From Ruminococcus sp. (GTDB taxonomy: Bacteria; Bacillota; Clostridia; Oscillospirales; Ruminococcaceae): a DNA stretch of 64,000 nucleotides. The DNA lies in the NCBI GenBank assembly GCA_017470905.1, contig JAFUXL010000009.1, positions 62,001 through 126,000 on the forward strand, given 5' to 3'. How positions within the stretch are numbered: position 1 is the stretch's first letter; each line of letters begins with the position of its first letter. The position numbers were made by a program, and so were the translations under genes. Under the pieces are notes generated by a model. It was given only the letters and a program-made list of their open reading frames with translations, was not told the DNA's origin and did no database searches. Shown piece after piece: positions 44,091 to 53,106 of the stretch.

Positions 44091-45425
44091 TTATTTTTCG
44101 GAATTTATGAACATATCATATATTCTGCGTATAGCCTCGGGGAGGTCGTGTTCGCTTACGCCTATGATTACATTCAATTCGCTCGAACCCTGGTCTATCA
44201 TTTTTACGTTTATTCTTGCGTGAGCCATTGATGCGAAAATCCTCGCAACAGTACCCCTTGTATTCTTCATTCTGCGTCCGACAACGGCAAGGAGGGCGAT
44301 ATTGTCCTCAATCTCGATATGGTCGGGATTTACTTCCCTGCGTATGCCTGAAATTACCTTTTCACGGACAGGCTCAAGCTCGGAGCTGTCAACGGTTATG
44401 CTCATAGTATCAATACCGGAGGGCATATGCTCAAAGGATACACCGTTATCATAGAGTACTCTGAGAACCTTCATGCCGAAGCCTTTTTCGCTGTTCATCA
44501 TAGCTTTTTCGATATTTATGGTACTGAAACCCTTTCTTCCTGCTATGCCCGTGATTGTGTGCTTCATGCTCTCACGGCTGAAATTATAATCGTCCGAAAC
44601 AATCATAGTGCCGTCATCTTCGGGGCGGTTTGTATTTCTTATATTTATCGGTATGCCTGCGGAGCGAACGGGGAAAATGGCATCTTCATGGAGTACCGAT
44701 GCGCCCATATATGCAAGCTCACGCAGTTCCCTGTATGTTATGACGCTTATGACATCGGGGTTTTCGACAATTCTGGGGTCGGCAACGAGAAATCCCGAAA
44801 CGTCTGTCCAGTTTTCATATATATCCGCTCTCACGGCATTTGCAACGATAGAACCGGTAACGTCCGAACCGCCTCTTGAAAAGGTCTTTACAATTCCCTC
44901 CGTGGTTCTTCCGTAAAATCCGGGGATAACGGCATTTTCGAGGTTTCTGACCCTTGCCCTTACTGCCTTTACGGTATCGTCAAGCATGAGAGAACCCTTT
45001 GTATCGAAAATTATAACCTCTGCTGCGTCAATGAAATTAAATCCGAGATATTCCGCAAGCACCTTTCCGTTGAGATATTCTCCACGGCTTGCGGCATAAT
45101 CCTTAGCGGGGCGGGCTTTAAGTTCGCTTACAATCTTATCAAATTCATCGTCAAGGCTCATATCAATTCCGAGCTGTGAGATTATATCGTTATATCTGTC
45201 TCTGATAAGCTGAAAATCCTCGGAGAAGTCTATTCCTCCGCCTGCCTTTTCGCAGCATTTATAGAGCATATCGGTGACTTTTATATCATCGGAAAATCTT
45301 TTGCCCGGTGCGGAGGGTACGACAAATCTGCGGTTTTCATCGCTTTTTATTATAGCGGCTACCTTTCTGAACTGGTTTGCATCAGCGAGACTGCTGCCGC
45401 CGAATTTAACAACTTTAATGCTCAT
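44091..45425 (-). CDS. lysC: Aspartate kinase
   Basis: Phosphorylates aspartate, the first step to lysine, threonine and methionine. The ATG at 45425 (AAAGGA 8 bases upstream) gives 444 residues starting MSIKVVKFGGSSLAD. Active-site blocks FSRGGSDVTGS and ENWTDVSGFLVADPRIV; two C-terminal ACT domains (about 305-440) for feedback control. The open frame to 45509 is an extension. No lysine riboswitch was recognised in the 156-base leader. Confidence 0.95.
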   Translation of the reverse strand: MSIKVVKFGGSSLADANQFRKVAAIIKSDENRRFVVPSAPGKRFSDDIKVTDMLYKCCEKAGGGIDFSEDFQLIRDRYNDIISQLGIDMSLDDEFDKIVSELKARPAKDYAASRGEYLNGKVLAEYLGFNFIDAAEVIIFDTKGSLMLDDTVKAVRARVRNLENAVIPGFYGRTTEGIVKTFSRGGSDVTGSIVANAVRADIYENWTDVSGFLVADPRIVENPDVISVITYRELRELAYMGASVLHEDAIFPVRSAGIPINIRNTNRPEDDGTMIVSDDYNFSRESMKHTITGIAGRKGFSTINIEKAMMNSEKGFGMKVLRVLYDNGVSFEHMPSGIDTMSITVDSSELEPVREKVISGIRREVNPDHIEIEDNIALLAVVGRRMKNTRGTVARIFASMAHARINVKMIDQGSSELNVIIGVSEHDLPEAIRRIYDMFINSEK

Positions 45426-45464
45426 TATATCATTCCTTTTATTGTTATTATTGTGACAATACTT

Positions 45465-45493
45465 ATTATATTCCAATTTTCGGGAAAAATCAA
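45465..45493 (-). promoter_or_regulatory. Promoter of lysC
   Basis: Minus strand TTGATT, 17-base spacer, TATAAT; transcript begins about 33 bases before the ATG. Confidence 0.7.
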
Positions 45494-45581
45494 TTGTTAG
45501 AAAGTCCAAATCTTGAGTTTTTAGAAATGTATTTTTGGTAAATACGCTTGTACGTCACAGGCGGACAGTAATTTCATAAAT

Positions 45582-46028
45582 CTATTTCCAGAAGTTATAA
45601 TCAAGACTGTCAATATATTCGGGTGTAAGTATATCTTTCCCTTTTGTATCCACTGCCCTCAGGAATGACGGCTGGTTCATCAAATCCGAACCGATATAAT
45701 AATCCATGAGATAATTATTTTCGCTGTCGCCTTTAAGAGTGTATACTCTTATGTCAGTATCGTTTTCGTCCTCCTGAACGATATAGCCTATGCATATATC
45801 AATATCTTTTTCGCTGATATTTCCGCCGGCTGTTCCATACGGCATATATATCCTGCCGTTATACTCGATAGTCGCATACATGGCATCATCATCATTTTTG
45901 TCGGTATATTCGCCCATTTCAAAGACAATTGCATTTTCGGGCAAATCGGGATACTGAACTTTGCCGCAGTCCGCAAAAGCCGCAGCAGGTATAATACATG
46001 ACAAAATCAGTGCAATTTTTTTAATCAT
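45582..46028 (-). CDS. Small secreted protein of unknown function
   Basis: 148 residues. The N-terminus MIKKIALILSCIIPAAAFADC is a signal peptide with a probable AFA cleavage site; the Cys two residues later does not fit a lipobox well. The mature part is acidic, with beta-strand patterns (MYATIEYNGRIYMPYG, DICIGYIVQEDE). Not recognised. It starts 35 bases past the terminator of the upstream unit, with no clear promoter. Confidence 0.75.
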   Translation of the reverse strand: MIKKIALILSCIIPAAAFADCGKVQYPDLPENAIVFEMGEYTDKNDDDAMYATIEYNGRIYMPYGTAGGNISEKDIDICIGYIVQEDENDTDIRVYTLKGDSENNYLMDYYIGSDLMNQPSFLRAVDTKGKDILTPEYIDSLDYNFWK

Positions 46029-46063
46029 ATGTTTTCCTCACCATAAAGTCAAAAATTCATACA

Positions 46064-46095
46064 CAAAAAAAGCGGTGCAGTATTTCTGCTGCACC
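46064..46095 (-). terminator. Terminator after the GIY-YIG gene
   Basis: Minus strand GGTGCAG, 8-base loop, CTGCACC, GC then TTTTTTT. Confidence 0.88.
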
Positions 46096-46139
46096 ATAAA
46101 CAAAACATATGTCAGAGAGTATCGGAACTTTCTGATATA

Positions 46140-46460
46140 TTATATGCATGAAAATTCAGAAATATTCATTCTATTATAAATTTTTTCATCTTTTTTCAGA
46201 TATTCCGAAAAAAGACTGTTGTCGGATATCAACAACATTTTTTTATTTCTTGCAAGTCTTTTAATCCTGCATTCAAGGACGGAAGCAAGACTTCTGTCCT
46301 GAGCCGTCCATACAGCCTCGATATTTTTAAATCCGTGGGAGCGTGTATATTTCGCTCCCTTTCCGTCTTTATGCTGTTTCATGCGTCTTTGAATATCCGT
46401 AGTTATCCCCGTATAGAGTGTATCATCAAGACAGCGTATGATATATATATAATATATCAC
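46140..46460 (-). CDS. GIY-YIG nuclease-superfamily protein (UPF0213/YhbQ-like)
   Basis: 106 residues holding only a GIY-YIG domain: [18 protein letters not shown] at the N-terminus, Arg in [11 protein letters not shown], and an [12 protein letters not shown] segment. Such stand-alone proteins are suspected DNA-repair or DNA-binding factors; the activity of this one is unknown. The start overlaps the tex stop by 4 bases. Confidence 0.9.
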   Translation of the reverse strand: MIYYIYIIRCLDDTLYTGITTDIQRRMKQHKDGKGAKYTRSHGFKNIEAVWTAQDRSLASVLECRIKRLARNKKMLLISDNSLFSEYLKKDEKIYNRMNISEFSCI

Positions 46461-48709
46461 TTCTGTTTAATGCGGAAACTGCTGTTATGGATTTTATTGA
46501 GGTCGAAGCCCTTGGGTTTTCTGTCCTTTTTATCTTTTCTTGTATTCTGTTTTTTCTTGTCGCCGAGGAGCATGGTAAGGGATATTCTGCTGCGCTTGAC
46601 ATCTACATCGAGAACCTTTACCTTTACCACCTGTCCTACCTTTATCGCATCGAGGGGGTGCTTTATGAATTTATCGGTTATCTGTGAAATATGCACAAGT
46701 CCGTCCTCATGAACGCCTATATCGACAAATGCGCCGAAATCAATTATATTGCGCACAGTGCCGACAAGCTCCATGCCGGGCTTCAAATCCTTTATTTCCA
46801 TAATATCTCCGCTTCTCACGAGGGGGGGAGGGAGTTCGTCACGGAGGTCACGTCCGGGCTTTTTAAGCTCGCTGATTATATCGGTAAGTGTCGGAACACC
46901 TATGCCGATAGTGCCGCTTATTTTCTCTATGCCTATTTTGTCGGCTTTTTCGGATATTCCCGCTGCGCCGCCGGCCGAAACGTCCGCAAGGGTAAATCCG
47001 CATTCGCTCAGGAGAGACGCCGCCGCCGCATAGCTTTCGGGGTGAACGGCGGTATTGTCAAGCGGATTGTCTCCGTCACGAACCCTTAAAAATCCTGCGC
47101 ACTGTTCAAAGGCTTTTTTGCCGAGCTTGGGTACTTTCATAAGCTGTTTCCTGTTGGTGAACCTGCCGTTTTCCTCACGGTAAGCGACAATATTTTTTGC
47201 AACGGCGGAATTTATTCCCGAAACATATGAAAGTAGCGAATAAGATGCGGTATTCAAATCCACTCCCACGGAGTTTACGCAGTCCTCGACAACTCCCGAA
47301 AGTGCATCATTCATTCTTGCCTGCGGCATATCGTGCTGATACTGTCCGACTCCTATAGCTTTCGGTTCGATTTTTACGAGTTCGGCAAGGGGATCCTGAA
47401 GTCTCCTTGCGATTGATATGGCACCCCTGACAGAAACGTCATATTCGGGAAATTCCTCTGCGGCAAGCTTTGATGCGGAATACACGGACGCTCCTGCCTC
47501 ACTTACAACGACATATCCGACCTTTCGGGAGACTTCCTTTATGACCTCTGCGGCAAAGGTTTCCGTTTCCCTCGATGCAGTGCCGTTTCCTATGGATATA
47601 ACGTCAATATCGTATTTTTCAATAAACTGCTTTACTTTATTCTTTGCGGCTTCGTAAGCACCCTTTGAAGTGGTGATATATATTATGTCATGGTCGAGGA
47701 CTTTTCCTGTCGGGTCGATTACGGCAGTCTTGCAGCCGTGGAGATAGCCTGGGTCAAGACCAAGCACAACGCTGTTCTTGATAGGTGCCTGCAAAAGAAG
47801 CTGACGGAGATTTGATGCGAATACTTTTATTGAGTCCTCTGCGGCTTTTGCGGAAAGTTCGGAGCGTATCTCCCTTTCAACGGACGGGAATATAAGTCTT
47901 TTATAGCTGTCCTCTGCGGCGGTGCGGACGAGTTCTCCGCAGGAATTATTAGCCTTTATATATTTTCCATATATAATATCCGATGCGAGTGTCTCATCGA
48001 GAGAAAGGGATACCTTGAGAAAGCCCTCCTTTTCGCCCCTGTCCATTGCAAGAATACGGTGATTTGCGGCTTTTCCGACAGGCTCGGAATAGTCGTAATA
48101 TGTCTGATATACGCTTTCCGCCTCGGGGTCTGATGCCTTTGAGAGCAGCTTTCCCTCAGAGCCTGCAAGCGCACGGAGCTTCTTTCTTATGTCGGCATCG
48201 TCTGATATATCCTCGGCGATAATATCCATAGCACCCTGCAAGGCTGATTTTATGTCGGGAACTTTCTTTTCGGCATCTATGAAATTTTCGGCTTCTTTTT
48301 CGGGGTCTGTGTTATTATCCTGCTCCATGATGATAACGGCAAGAGGTTCAAGACCGCTTTCTCTTGCATTGCTTGCCCTTGTCTTTCTCTTGGGCTTGAA
48401 CGGACGGTAAATATCCTCGACTTCAACGAGAGTAAGGGCGGCGGCTATAGCATTTTCGATTTCGGGGGTCATTTTTTCCTGCTCGGTGATAGCGTTTGAA
48501 ATTTCCTCCTTGCGCTTTTCGAGGTTTCGCAGATATGTCAGCCTGTCCGAAAGCTCACGGAGCGTCTGGTCATCGAGAGAGCCTGTTACCTCTTTACGGT
48601 AACGTGCGATAAAGGGGATAGTCATATCCTCGTCAATAAGCTGTACGGTGTTGTCAACCTGTTCTTTTCTGAGATTAAATTCGTCTGCAAGTTTTTTATT
48701 AATGTCCAT
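46457..48709 (-). CDS. tex: Tex-family S1 RNA-binding protein
   Basis: 750 residues. N-terminal helical Tex domain, a YqgF/RNase H-like domain from about 320 ([19 protein letters not shown]), helix-hairpin-helix motifs about 490-560 ([21 protein letters not shown]), and a C-terminal S1 domain from about 640 ([24 protein letters not shown]). Tex proteins bind nucleic acid near the transcription/translation machinery. It overlaps the upstream hydrolase gene by 11 bases. Confidence 0.96.
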   Translation of the reverse strand: MDINKKLADEFNLRKEQVDNTVQLIDEDMTIPFIARYRKEVTGSLDDQTLRELSDRLTYLRNLEKRKEEISNAITEQEKMTPEIENAIAAALTLVEVEDIYRPFKPKRKTRASNARESGLEPLAVIIMEQDNNTDPEKEAENFIDAEKKVPDIKSALQGAMDIIAEDISDDADIRKKLRALAGSEGKLLSKASDPEAESVYQTYYDYSEPVGKAANHRILAMDRGEKEGFLKVSLSLDETLASDIIYGKYIKANNSCGELVRTAAEDSYKRLIFPSVEREIRSELSAKAAEDSIKVFASNLRQLLLQAPIKNSVVLGLDPGYLHGCKTAVIDPTGKVLDHDIIYITTSKGAYEAAKNKVKQFIEKYDIDVISIGNGTASRETETFAAEVIKEVSRKVGYVVVSEAGASVYSASKLAAEEFPEYDVSVRGAISIARRLQDPLAELVKIEPKAIGVGQYQHDMPQARMNDALSGVVEDCVNSVGVDLNTASYSLLSYVSGINSAVAKNIVAYREENGRFTNRKQLMKVPKLGKKAFEQCAGFLRVRDGDNPLDNTAVHPESYAAAASLLSECGFTLADVSAGGAAGISEKADKIGIEKISGTIGIGVPTLTDIISELKKPGRDLRDELPPPLVRSGDIMEIKDLKPGMELVGTVRNIIDFGAFVDIGVHEDGLVHISQITDKFIKHPLDAIKVGQVVKVKVLDVDVKRSRISLTMLLGDKKKQNTRKDKKDRKPKGFDLNKIHNSSFRIKQK

Positions 48710-49661
48710 AATTATTATCCTTTCTGTTATTCCTCCACGAAATTAACTTATCCGCCGTATCCTGCCATACAACATCCTTATTTTTTTCGTTAAGCACCTC
48801 ATGGCGCATATCCTTGTATAATTTATGCGATACATTCGGGAAACCCTGATGTTCGAGGAAACGCACAGCCTCGAAAAATTTATTCTCCGAAAACATACAG
48901 GGGTCGTCCTTTCCCGAAATGAAATGTATAGGAAGATTTTTGTTTTTTATATTTCCCTTTTTCCATTCGTCCTCGGAGTATGTTCTTTTCATGAGATTGA
49001 GAAGTGCCTCGTAGCCGCTTAATGCATAATCGAAATTGCAAAGCGGGTCGCTCCTGAATTTCATAACGACAACAGGGTCGCTACATATCCACGAATGCGG
49101 AGACTCCCCGAAGCCCGCATTCAGAAAGGTATCGGAGAGACTGCATATGCTCCTGCTCCTGAAATCGTGACCGAGAGTGCTTTCAAGACCGCTTTCGACC
49201 ATTCTCACAAACGGCGAAAATCTGCTGTAGCACGGACAGCCCGAAAGTATAACTCCGTCAACCAGCTCGTTTCCGTTTTGCAGAAAGCACCTCGCCGAAA
49301 GCGAACCCATGCTGTGCGCAAGCATAAAATGCGGTATATCGGGATATTTCTCACGGATAAAGGAATTTATCCTGTAAATATCCCCCACAGCCCTTTCGTC
49401 AGGCAGGTCGTACATATCGCCGAGGTCATCGGGGGAGATGACGCTCTTTCCGTGACCCCTGACATCGTTTATAATGCAGGCAAAGCCCTTTTCCGCAAGG
49501 TATTCCATAAACGGATAATATCTCTCCTTGTGTTCGCTCATTCCGTGGACGATTTGCAGGCAGGCGGACGGCGCACTGTCCTTGGGGGAGATAACCGCAG
49601 TATGCAGCCGCAGCGGTGCAGGCTCAGAGCATATATAAAATTCTTCTCTTGAAATATCCAT
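48699..49661 (-). CDS. Alpha/beta hydrolase, lysophospholipase/monoacylglycerol lipase type
   Basis: 320 residues from the ATG at 49661 (GGAGGGA upstream). Oxyanion block VHGMSEHKERY, nucleophile elbow AHSMGS (Ser), Asp in HFISGKDDPCMF and His in DMRHEVLNEK complete the triad. Cytosolic. Substrate not known but the family cleaves lysolipids or monoacylglycerols. First gene of the hydrolase-tex-GIY-YIG unit. Confidence 0.9.
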   Translation of the reverse strand: MDISREEFYICSEPAPLRLHTAVISPKDSAPSACLQIVHGMSEHKERYYPFMEYLAEKGFACIINDVRGHGKSVISPDDLGDMYDLPDERAVGDIYRINSFIREKYPDIPHFMLAHSMGSLSARCFLQNGNELVDGVILSGCPCYSRFSPFVRMVESGLESTLGHDFRSRSICSLSDTFLNAGFGESPHSWICSDPVVVMKFRSDPLCNFDYALSGYEALLNLMKRTYSEDEWKKGNIKNKNLPIHFISGKDDPCMFSENKFFEAVRFLEHQGFPNVSHKLYKDMRHEVLNEKNKDVVWQDTADKLISWRNNRKDNNYGH

Positions 49662-49700
49662 AATAAATCCCTCCGCATATATCATTATATCACAAGGAAT

Positions 49701-49729
49701 ATTATACCACATATATTAATAAAAATCAA
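49701..49729 (-). promoter_or_regulatory. Promoter of the hydrolase-tex unit
   Basis: Minus strand TTGATT, 17-base spacer, TATAAT, about 40 bases before the ATG. Confidence 0.75.
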
Positions 49730-49739
49730 GCGTTAATTA

Positions 49740-49930
49740 ATTTACTGTGATTTGGCAAATTCAAAAGCACTGTCCTCCTGCCTCTGACGTGGAAAAATTA
49801 TAATAAAAAGCTACGTTTCCTCCGCCGCAGTCTGGGAAAACAAAAACCAAAATTTTTTGCATCATTTTAAAATACCTGTTTATAGCATAATAATTTATCA
49901 GGCGGCATATTTTTATTTCAGGAGGCGATA
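49740..49930. repeat. Decayed family B element before the SpoIID-like pair
   Basis: ATTATAATAAAAAGCTACG arm, hairpin GTTTCCTCCGCC-GCAGTCTGGGAAAAC with mismatches (49815-49841), then AAAATTTTTTGCATCATTTTAAAAT. No gene. GGAGG just before 49933 serves the next gene; no confident promoter for it was found. Confidence 0.6.
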
Positions 49931-49932
49931 AT

Positions 49933-50781
49933 ATGGACAATAAGGATATAAATGCGCAGGCTGAAAAATACAGGCTCGAAATGATGAAGCTCTACGGCAG
50001 ACGCTGTGAGGATAAAGAGGATAAAGAAAATAAAAACGAGGAAATCTATGAAACAGACCCGAAAGAGGGCGAAAATTTTCCGCAGGGCGCAAATCCCGAT
50101 ATTGAAGAGGAGGAATACACTCCCCCCGATGAGGATATGACGGAAATTCCCCCCGAAAACGCTCCGCTGCCCGACAATGACAATCTGCCCGAGGATACGG
50201 CTTTTTCGCCGTATATTGAAGAAGATGCCGAAAACAGCAAGGATATTGAGGAGAATTTCAATTCACGCTATCCCGACCCCGAGCTTTCCTCGCTCGATAC
50301 CGATTACGGAACATCTGAGGAGGAAAATATCACTCCGCCCGAATATGTATCCGAAGAAAGCCTCGGCAGCAAGAAAGGCTACATAGTCGTAAACGTCCGC
50401 ACGGGCGATGAGTCCTCCGCAGTGGCAGGTGCAACAGTCCTCGTCACGGCAATTGTTGACGGAAACAGAATGATACTCGCAAACGGTCTTACAAATCAGA
50501 ACGGCACTACACCCGTATTTGAAGTACCCGTACCCGACCTTGAGCTTTCGCAGTCGCCGTATCCGAACCAGAGACCCTACAATCTGTATGATGTATCGGT
50601 TACGGCGGAGGGATATTTCAATGCAAGGAGCGTGGACGTACCCGTATTTGAGAGCATAACCTCGGTGCAGAATTTCAACATGATACCCGTGCCGTCAATG
50701 ATGAGAGAAAATGACGAAACACTGACATATTTTAATCAGGAGCCTGAATTTCCGAATAAACCTGATGAGAACGGAGTGTGA
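49933..50781 (+). CDS. Protein with acidic N-terminus and carboxypeptidase-regulatory-like beta domain
   Basis: 282 residues, no signal. Residues 25-145 are low-complexity and very acidic (Glu, Asp, Pro). Residues 148-258 look like a carboxypeptidase-regulatory/prealbumin-type beta sandwich: GYIVVNVRTGDESSAVAGA, ILANGLTNQNGTTPVFEVP, YNLYDVSVTAEGYFNARSV. The gene ends 3 bases before the SpoIID-like/peptidoglycan-binding gene, so they are likely partners, perhaps in the spore coat or cortex. Function inferred from context only. Confidence 0.7.
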   Translation: MDNKDINAQAEKYRLEMMKLYGRRCEDKEDKENKNEEIYETDPKEGENFPQGANPDIEEEEYTPPDEDMTEIPPENAPLPDNDNLPEDTAFSPYIEEDAENSKDIEENFNSRYPDPELSSLDTDYGTSEEENITPPEYVSEESLGSKKGYIVVNVRTGDESSAVAGATVLVTAIVDGNRMILANGLTNQNGTTPVFEVPVPDLELSQSPYPNQRPYNLYDVSVTAEGYFNARSVDVPVFESITSVQNFNMIPVPSMMRENDETLTYFNQEPEFPNKPDENGV

Positions 50782-50784
50782 AAA

Positions 50785-52176
50785 ATGCTTACAGGAACGC
50801 CGTATATCCCCGAAGTGATAACCGTACATCTCGGTACTCCCGACTCCGATGCGCCGAATGTAACGGTTGACTTTGCCTCATACATAAAAAATGTCGCATC
50901 GAGCGAAATTTTCCCGACATGGCCTGAAAGTGCGCTGAGGGCGAATATATATGCAATAGTCAGCTTTGCCCTCAACAGAATATATACCGAATGGTACAGG
51001 TCAAGGGGGTATGATTTTGATATAACCGCAACGACACAGTATGACCAGAAATTCATAAACGGCAGGGAGTATTTTCAGAATATCAGCTATCTTGTCGATG
51101 AATTATTCAACGACTATGTGCGCAGACAGGGAAGCATTGAACCGCTGTTCACGGCATTCTGCAACGGTACGACAGTAACCTGCGAGGGGCTTTCGCAGTG
51201 GGGAACGGTATCCCTTGCAAATCAGGGCTTTACTCCCTACGAGATATTACAGTATTACTACGGAGATGATATAGAGATTGTGAAAAATGCACCCGTAAAA
51301 AGCACCATGCCGTCATTTCCCGGAATTGACCTTGAATTTGGCTCGGCAGGAAATGACGTGCGCTCAATGCAGATATTTCTCAACAGGATATCGGGCAATT
51401 ATCCCGCTATCCCGAAAATCCCCGCCGCAGACGGAATATTCGATGCCGCAACTCAGGAAGCCGTCAGAACCTTTCAGGAGGTATTCGGCTTAAGACCAAC
51501 GGGAATTATCGACCAGTCAACATGGTACAGGATAACTTATATTTACACGAGCGTCAAGAGAATTGCGGAGCTTGACTCGGAGGGCGTGCGCCTCGAAGAA
51601 GTATCTCCCGCATTCACGGAGGATTTGAAAATAGGTATGCAGAGCATGGAAGTGAGTATGCTGCAATATTATCTTGCGGTAATAGGAGCATATTACGAGG
51701 CTGTCGAGCCTGTGGAGATAACGGGATATTTCGGAGAAATGACCGAAAAATCCGTGAAATCCTTTCAGAGAGTTTTCGGACTTCCCCAGACGGGAGAGGT
51801 TGACCGTGCGACAAGAAACGACCTCTACAGGGCTTACAGAGGCATAGCCGAAACGGTAAAGCCCGAATATACCGATGTTGCACTCTATCCCGGAACGGTA
51901 CTGCGTGAGGGCGACTCGGGCGAGTCCGTGCGCATAATTCAGGAATATCTTTCGCTTATACACAACACATACAATAATATTCCTGCGGTGAATAATACGG
52001 GATATTTCGGACCCCTTACAAGACAGTCAGTCACGGCATTTCAAAGACAGTTCGGCATAAACCCCACGGGAATTGTCGGGGCTGTCACATGGGACGCAAT
52101 AGCAGGGGTATATTCGGATTTGAAATACGGTTTCGACAAACGTCCCTACCAGAACCCCGGCTACACGATAAGTTAA
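50785..52176 (+). CDS. SpoIID-like domain fused to three peptidoglycan-binding domains
   Basis: 463 residues, no signal peptide. Residues 20-170 resemble the SpoIID/LytB fold: SYIKNVASSEIFPTWPESAL with Glu41 in the place of the SpoIID catalytic Glu, two Cys (126, 133), and CEGLSQWGTVSLANQG then PYEILQYYYG, the SpoIID C-terminal block. Three PG_binding_1 domains follow (about 185-260, 285-360, 380-455), each with the GYFGxxTxxSVxxFQRxFG-type pattern. SpoIID is a lytic transglycosylase of engulfment; this is probably a spore-stage wall protein, but the similarity is partial. Confidence 0.78.
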   Translation: MLTGTPYIPEVITVHLGTPDSDAPNVTVDFASYIKNVASSEIFPTWPESALRANIYAIVSFALNRIYTEWYRSRGYDFDITATTQYDQKFINGREYFQNISYLVDELFNDYVRRQGSIEPLFTAFCNGTTVTCEGLSQWGTVSLANQGFTPYEILQYYYGDDIEIVKNAPVKSTMPSFPGIDLEFGSAGNDVRSMQIFLNRISGNYPAIPKIPAADGIFDAATQEAVRTFQEVFGLRPTGIIDQSTWYRITYIYTSVKRIAELDSEGVRLEEVSPAFTEDLKIGMQSMEVSMLQYYLAVIGAYYEAVEPVEITGYFGEMTEKSVKSFQRVFGLPQTGEVDRATRNDLYRAYRGIAETVKPEYTDVALYPGTVLREGDSGESVRIIQEYLSLIHNTYNNIPAVNNTGYFGPLTRQSVTAFQRQFGINPTGIVGAVTWDAIAGVYSDLKYGFDKRPYQNPGYTIS

Positions 52177-52393
52177 TGCATAATGCATAATTCATAATGC
52201 AGAATTATAATCTGCCCTCCGCCTGCGGTAAGGGTACAGAGAAAAATAATTGTCCTTAATGATATACAACAGAAAACGTTTTTCCTCCGCCTGCGGCGGA
52301 GGAAAAACGAAAAAACCAGATTAAATGGGCGAAATCCCCCAAGGTGACTTCCTTCGGTCGTTATGAATTAAGAATTATGAATTAATTTAATAC
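52177..52393. repeat. Repeat mosaic after the SpoIID-like gene
   Basis: In order: family A run (52174-52205) starting at the stop codon; a short decayed CCTCCGCC-TGC-GGTAAGGG hairpin (52215-52233); family B perfect hairpin GTTTTTCCTCCGCC-TGC-GGCGGAGGAAAAAC (52278-52308); a GGGCGAAATCCCCCAAGG...CTTCGG block (52326-52362) like the insert in family C copy 3; and a second family A run (52361-52388). No gene. Confidence 0.75.
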
Positions 52394-52485
52394 AGAAGAA
52401 ATTTTCGCCCTTGTGCTGAAAGCGAACGGAGCGCAGCGCAGTGAACGAAAGCACAAGATTAAAGGGGCAAAAATTGACGATTTTA
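52394..52485 (+). repeat. Family C element, copy 5 (before a peptidoglycan-binding protein gene)
   Basis: Plus-strand sense: P1 AAATTTTCGCCC with GGGGCAAAAATT; P2 CTTGTGCT/AGCACAAG, perfect; the first box is GCGAACG, the second GTGAACG, around GAGCGCAGCGCA. Followed by GACGATTTTAGA and AAGGAG, then the ATG 15 bases after the element. Confidence 0.87.
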
Positions 52486-52500
52486 GATAAGGAGTGTTTT

Positions 52501-53022
52501 ATGGCATATACAAATATTCAGAAAAAACAGCATATTTATGAATTGCAGACTTATCTTCATGCAATAGCACTTATGAATGACAAAATACCCGTAATAATCC
52601 CGGACGGCATATACGGCAAGGAAACCTCCCTCGCCGTCATGGCTTTTCAGCGTGAATACGGTCTTAATGACACGGGCAGCACCGACCCCGCAACATGGAA
52701 TAAAATCGTAAGCGTTTACCGCAGCTATCTTGTCGGAAAACCCCAGCCCTATGCGGTATTCCCCTCCCCCGACTACGTTGCCAAAAACGGCGACAGCGGT
52801 CAGCTCGTCTATATAATTCAGGCTATGCTCAACGATATAGGCAAATGCTATGACAATGCCCCCGATGTGGACGTATGCGGAGAATACAACGAAATTACCG
52901 CCTCCGCAGTAAGACGTTTCCAGCAGTGGAGCGGCATTCCCCAGAACGGAAGAGTTGACAGCGGAACATGGAATATGCTTGTTCACTGTTGTGAACACAT
53001 ATTAAGAATGCATAATTCATAA
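52501..53022 (+). CDS. Peptidoglycan-binding protein with two PG_binding_1 domains
   Basis: 173 residues from the ATG at 52501 (AAGGAG 6 bases upstream). Two domains: about 10-75 (IPDGIYGKETSLAVMAFQREYG) and about 95-165 (VCGEYNEITASAVRRFQQWSG). No signal or enzymatic domain. The C-terminal residues LRMHNS are encoded by a family A repeat. The open frame back to 52441 reads into the family C element (MNESTRLKGQKL) and is an artefact. Related to the three-domain protein upstream. Confidence 0.85.
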   Translation: MAYTNIQKKQHIYELQTYLHAIALMNDKIPVIIPDGIYGKETSLAVMAFQREYGLNDTGSTDPATWNKIVSVYRSYLVGKPQPYAVFPSPDYVAKNGDSGQLVYIIQAMLNDIGKCYDNAPDVDVCGEYNEITASAVRRFQQWSGIPQNGRVDSGTWNMLVHCCEHILRMHNS

Positions 53023-53055
53023 TGCATAATTAGTAATGCCTTCGGCATTACCAAT
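53006..53055. repeat. Family A run plus TAATGC hairpin at a gene end
   Basis: CATAATTCATAATGCATAA run over the stop codon, then AGTAATGC-CTTC-GGCATTACC, the same small hairpin as near 33760. Confidence 0.7.
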
Positions 53056-53074
53056 TACAAAATATGATAAAAAT

Positions 53075-53106
53075 ATTCCCGTCGACAAGGACGGGAATTA
53101 TTTTTT
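53075..53106. terminator. Terminator between convergent genes
   Basis: Perfect ATTCCCGTC-6-base loop-GACGGGAAT, followed on the plus strand by TATTTTTTAAT. Serves the plus-strand gene and possibly pncB from the other side. Confidence 0.85.

Noticed and set aside
45426-45581. Lysine riboswitch before lysC
   Set aside because: The promoter leaves only about 33 bases of leader, too short for the aptamer, and no conserved blocks are visible.
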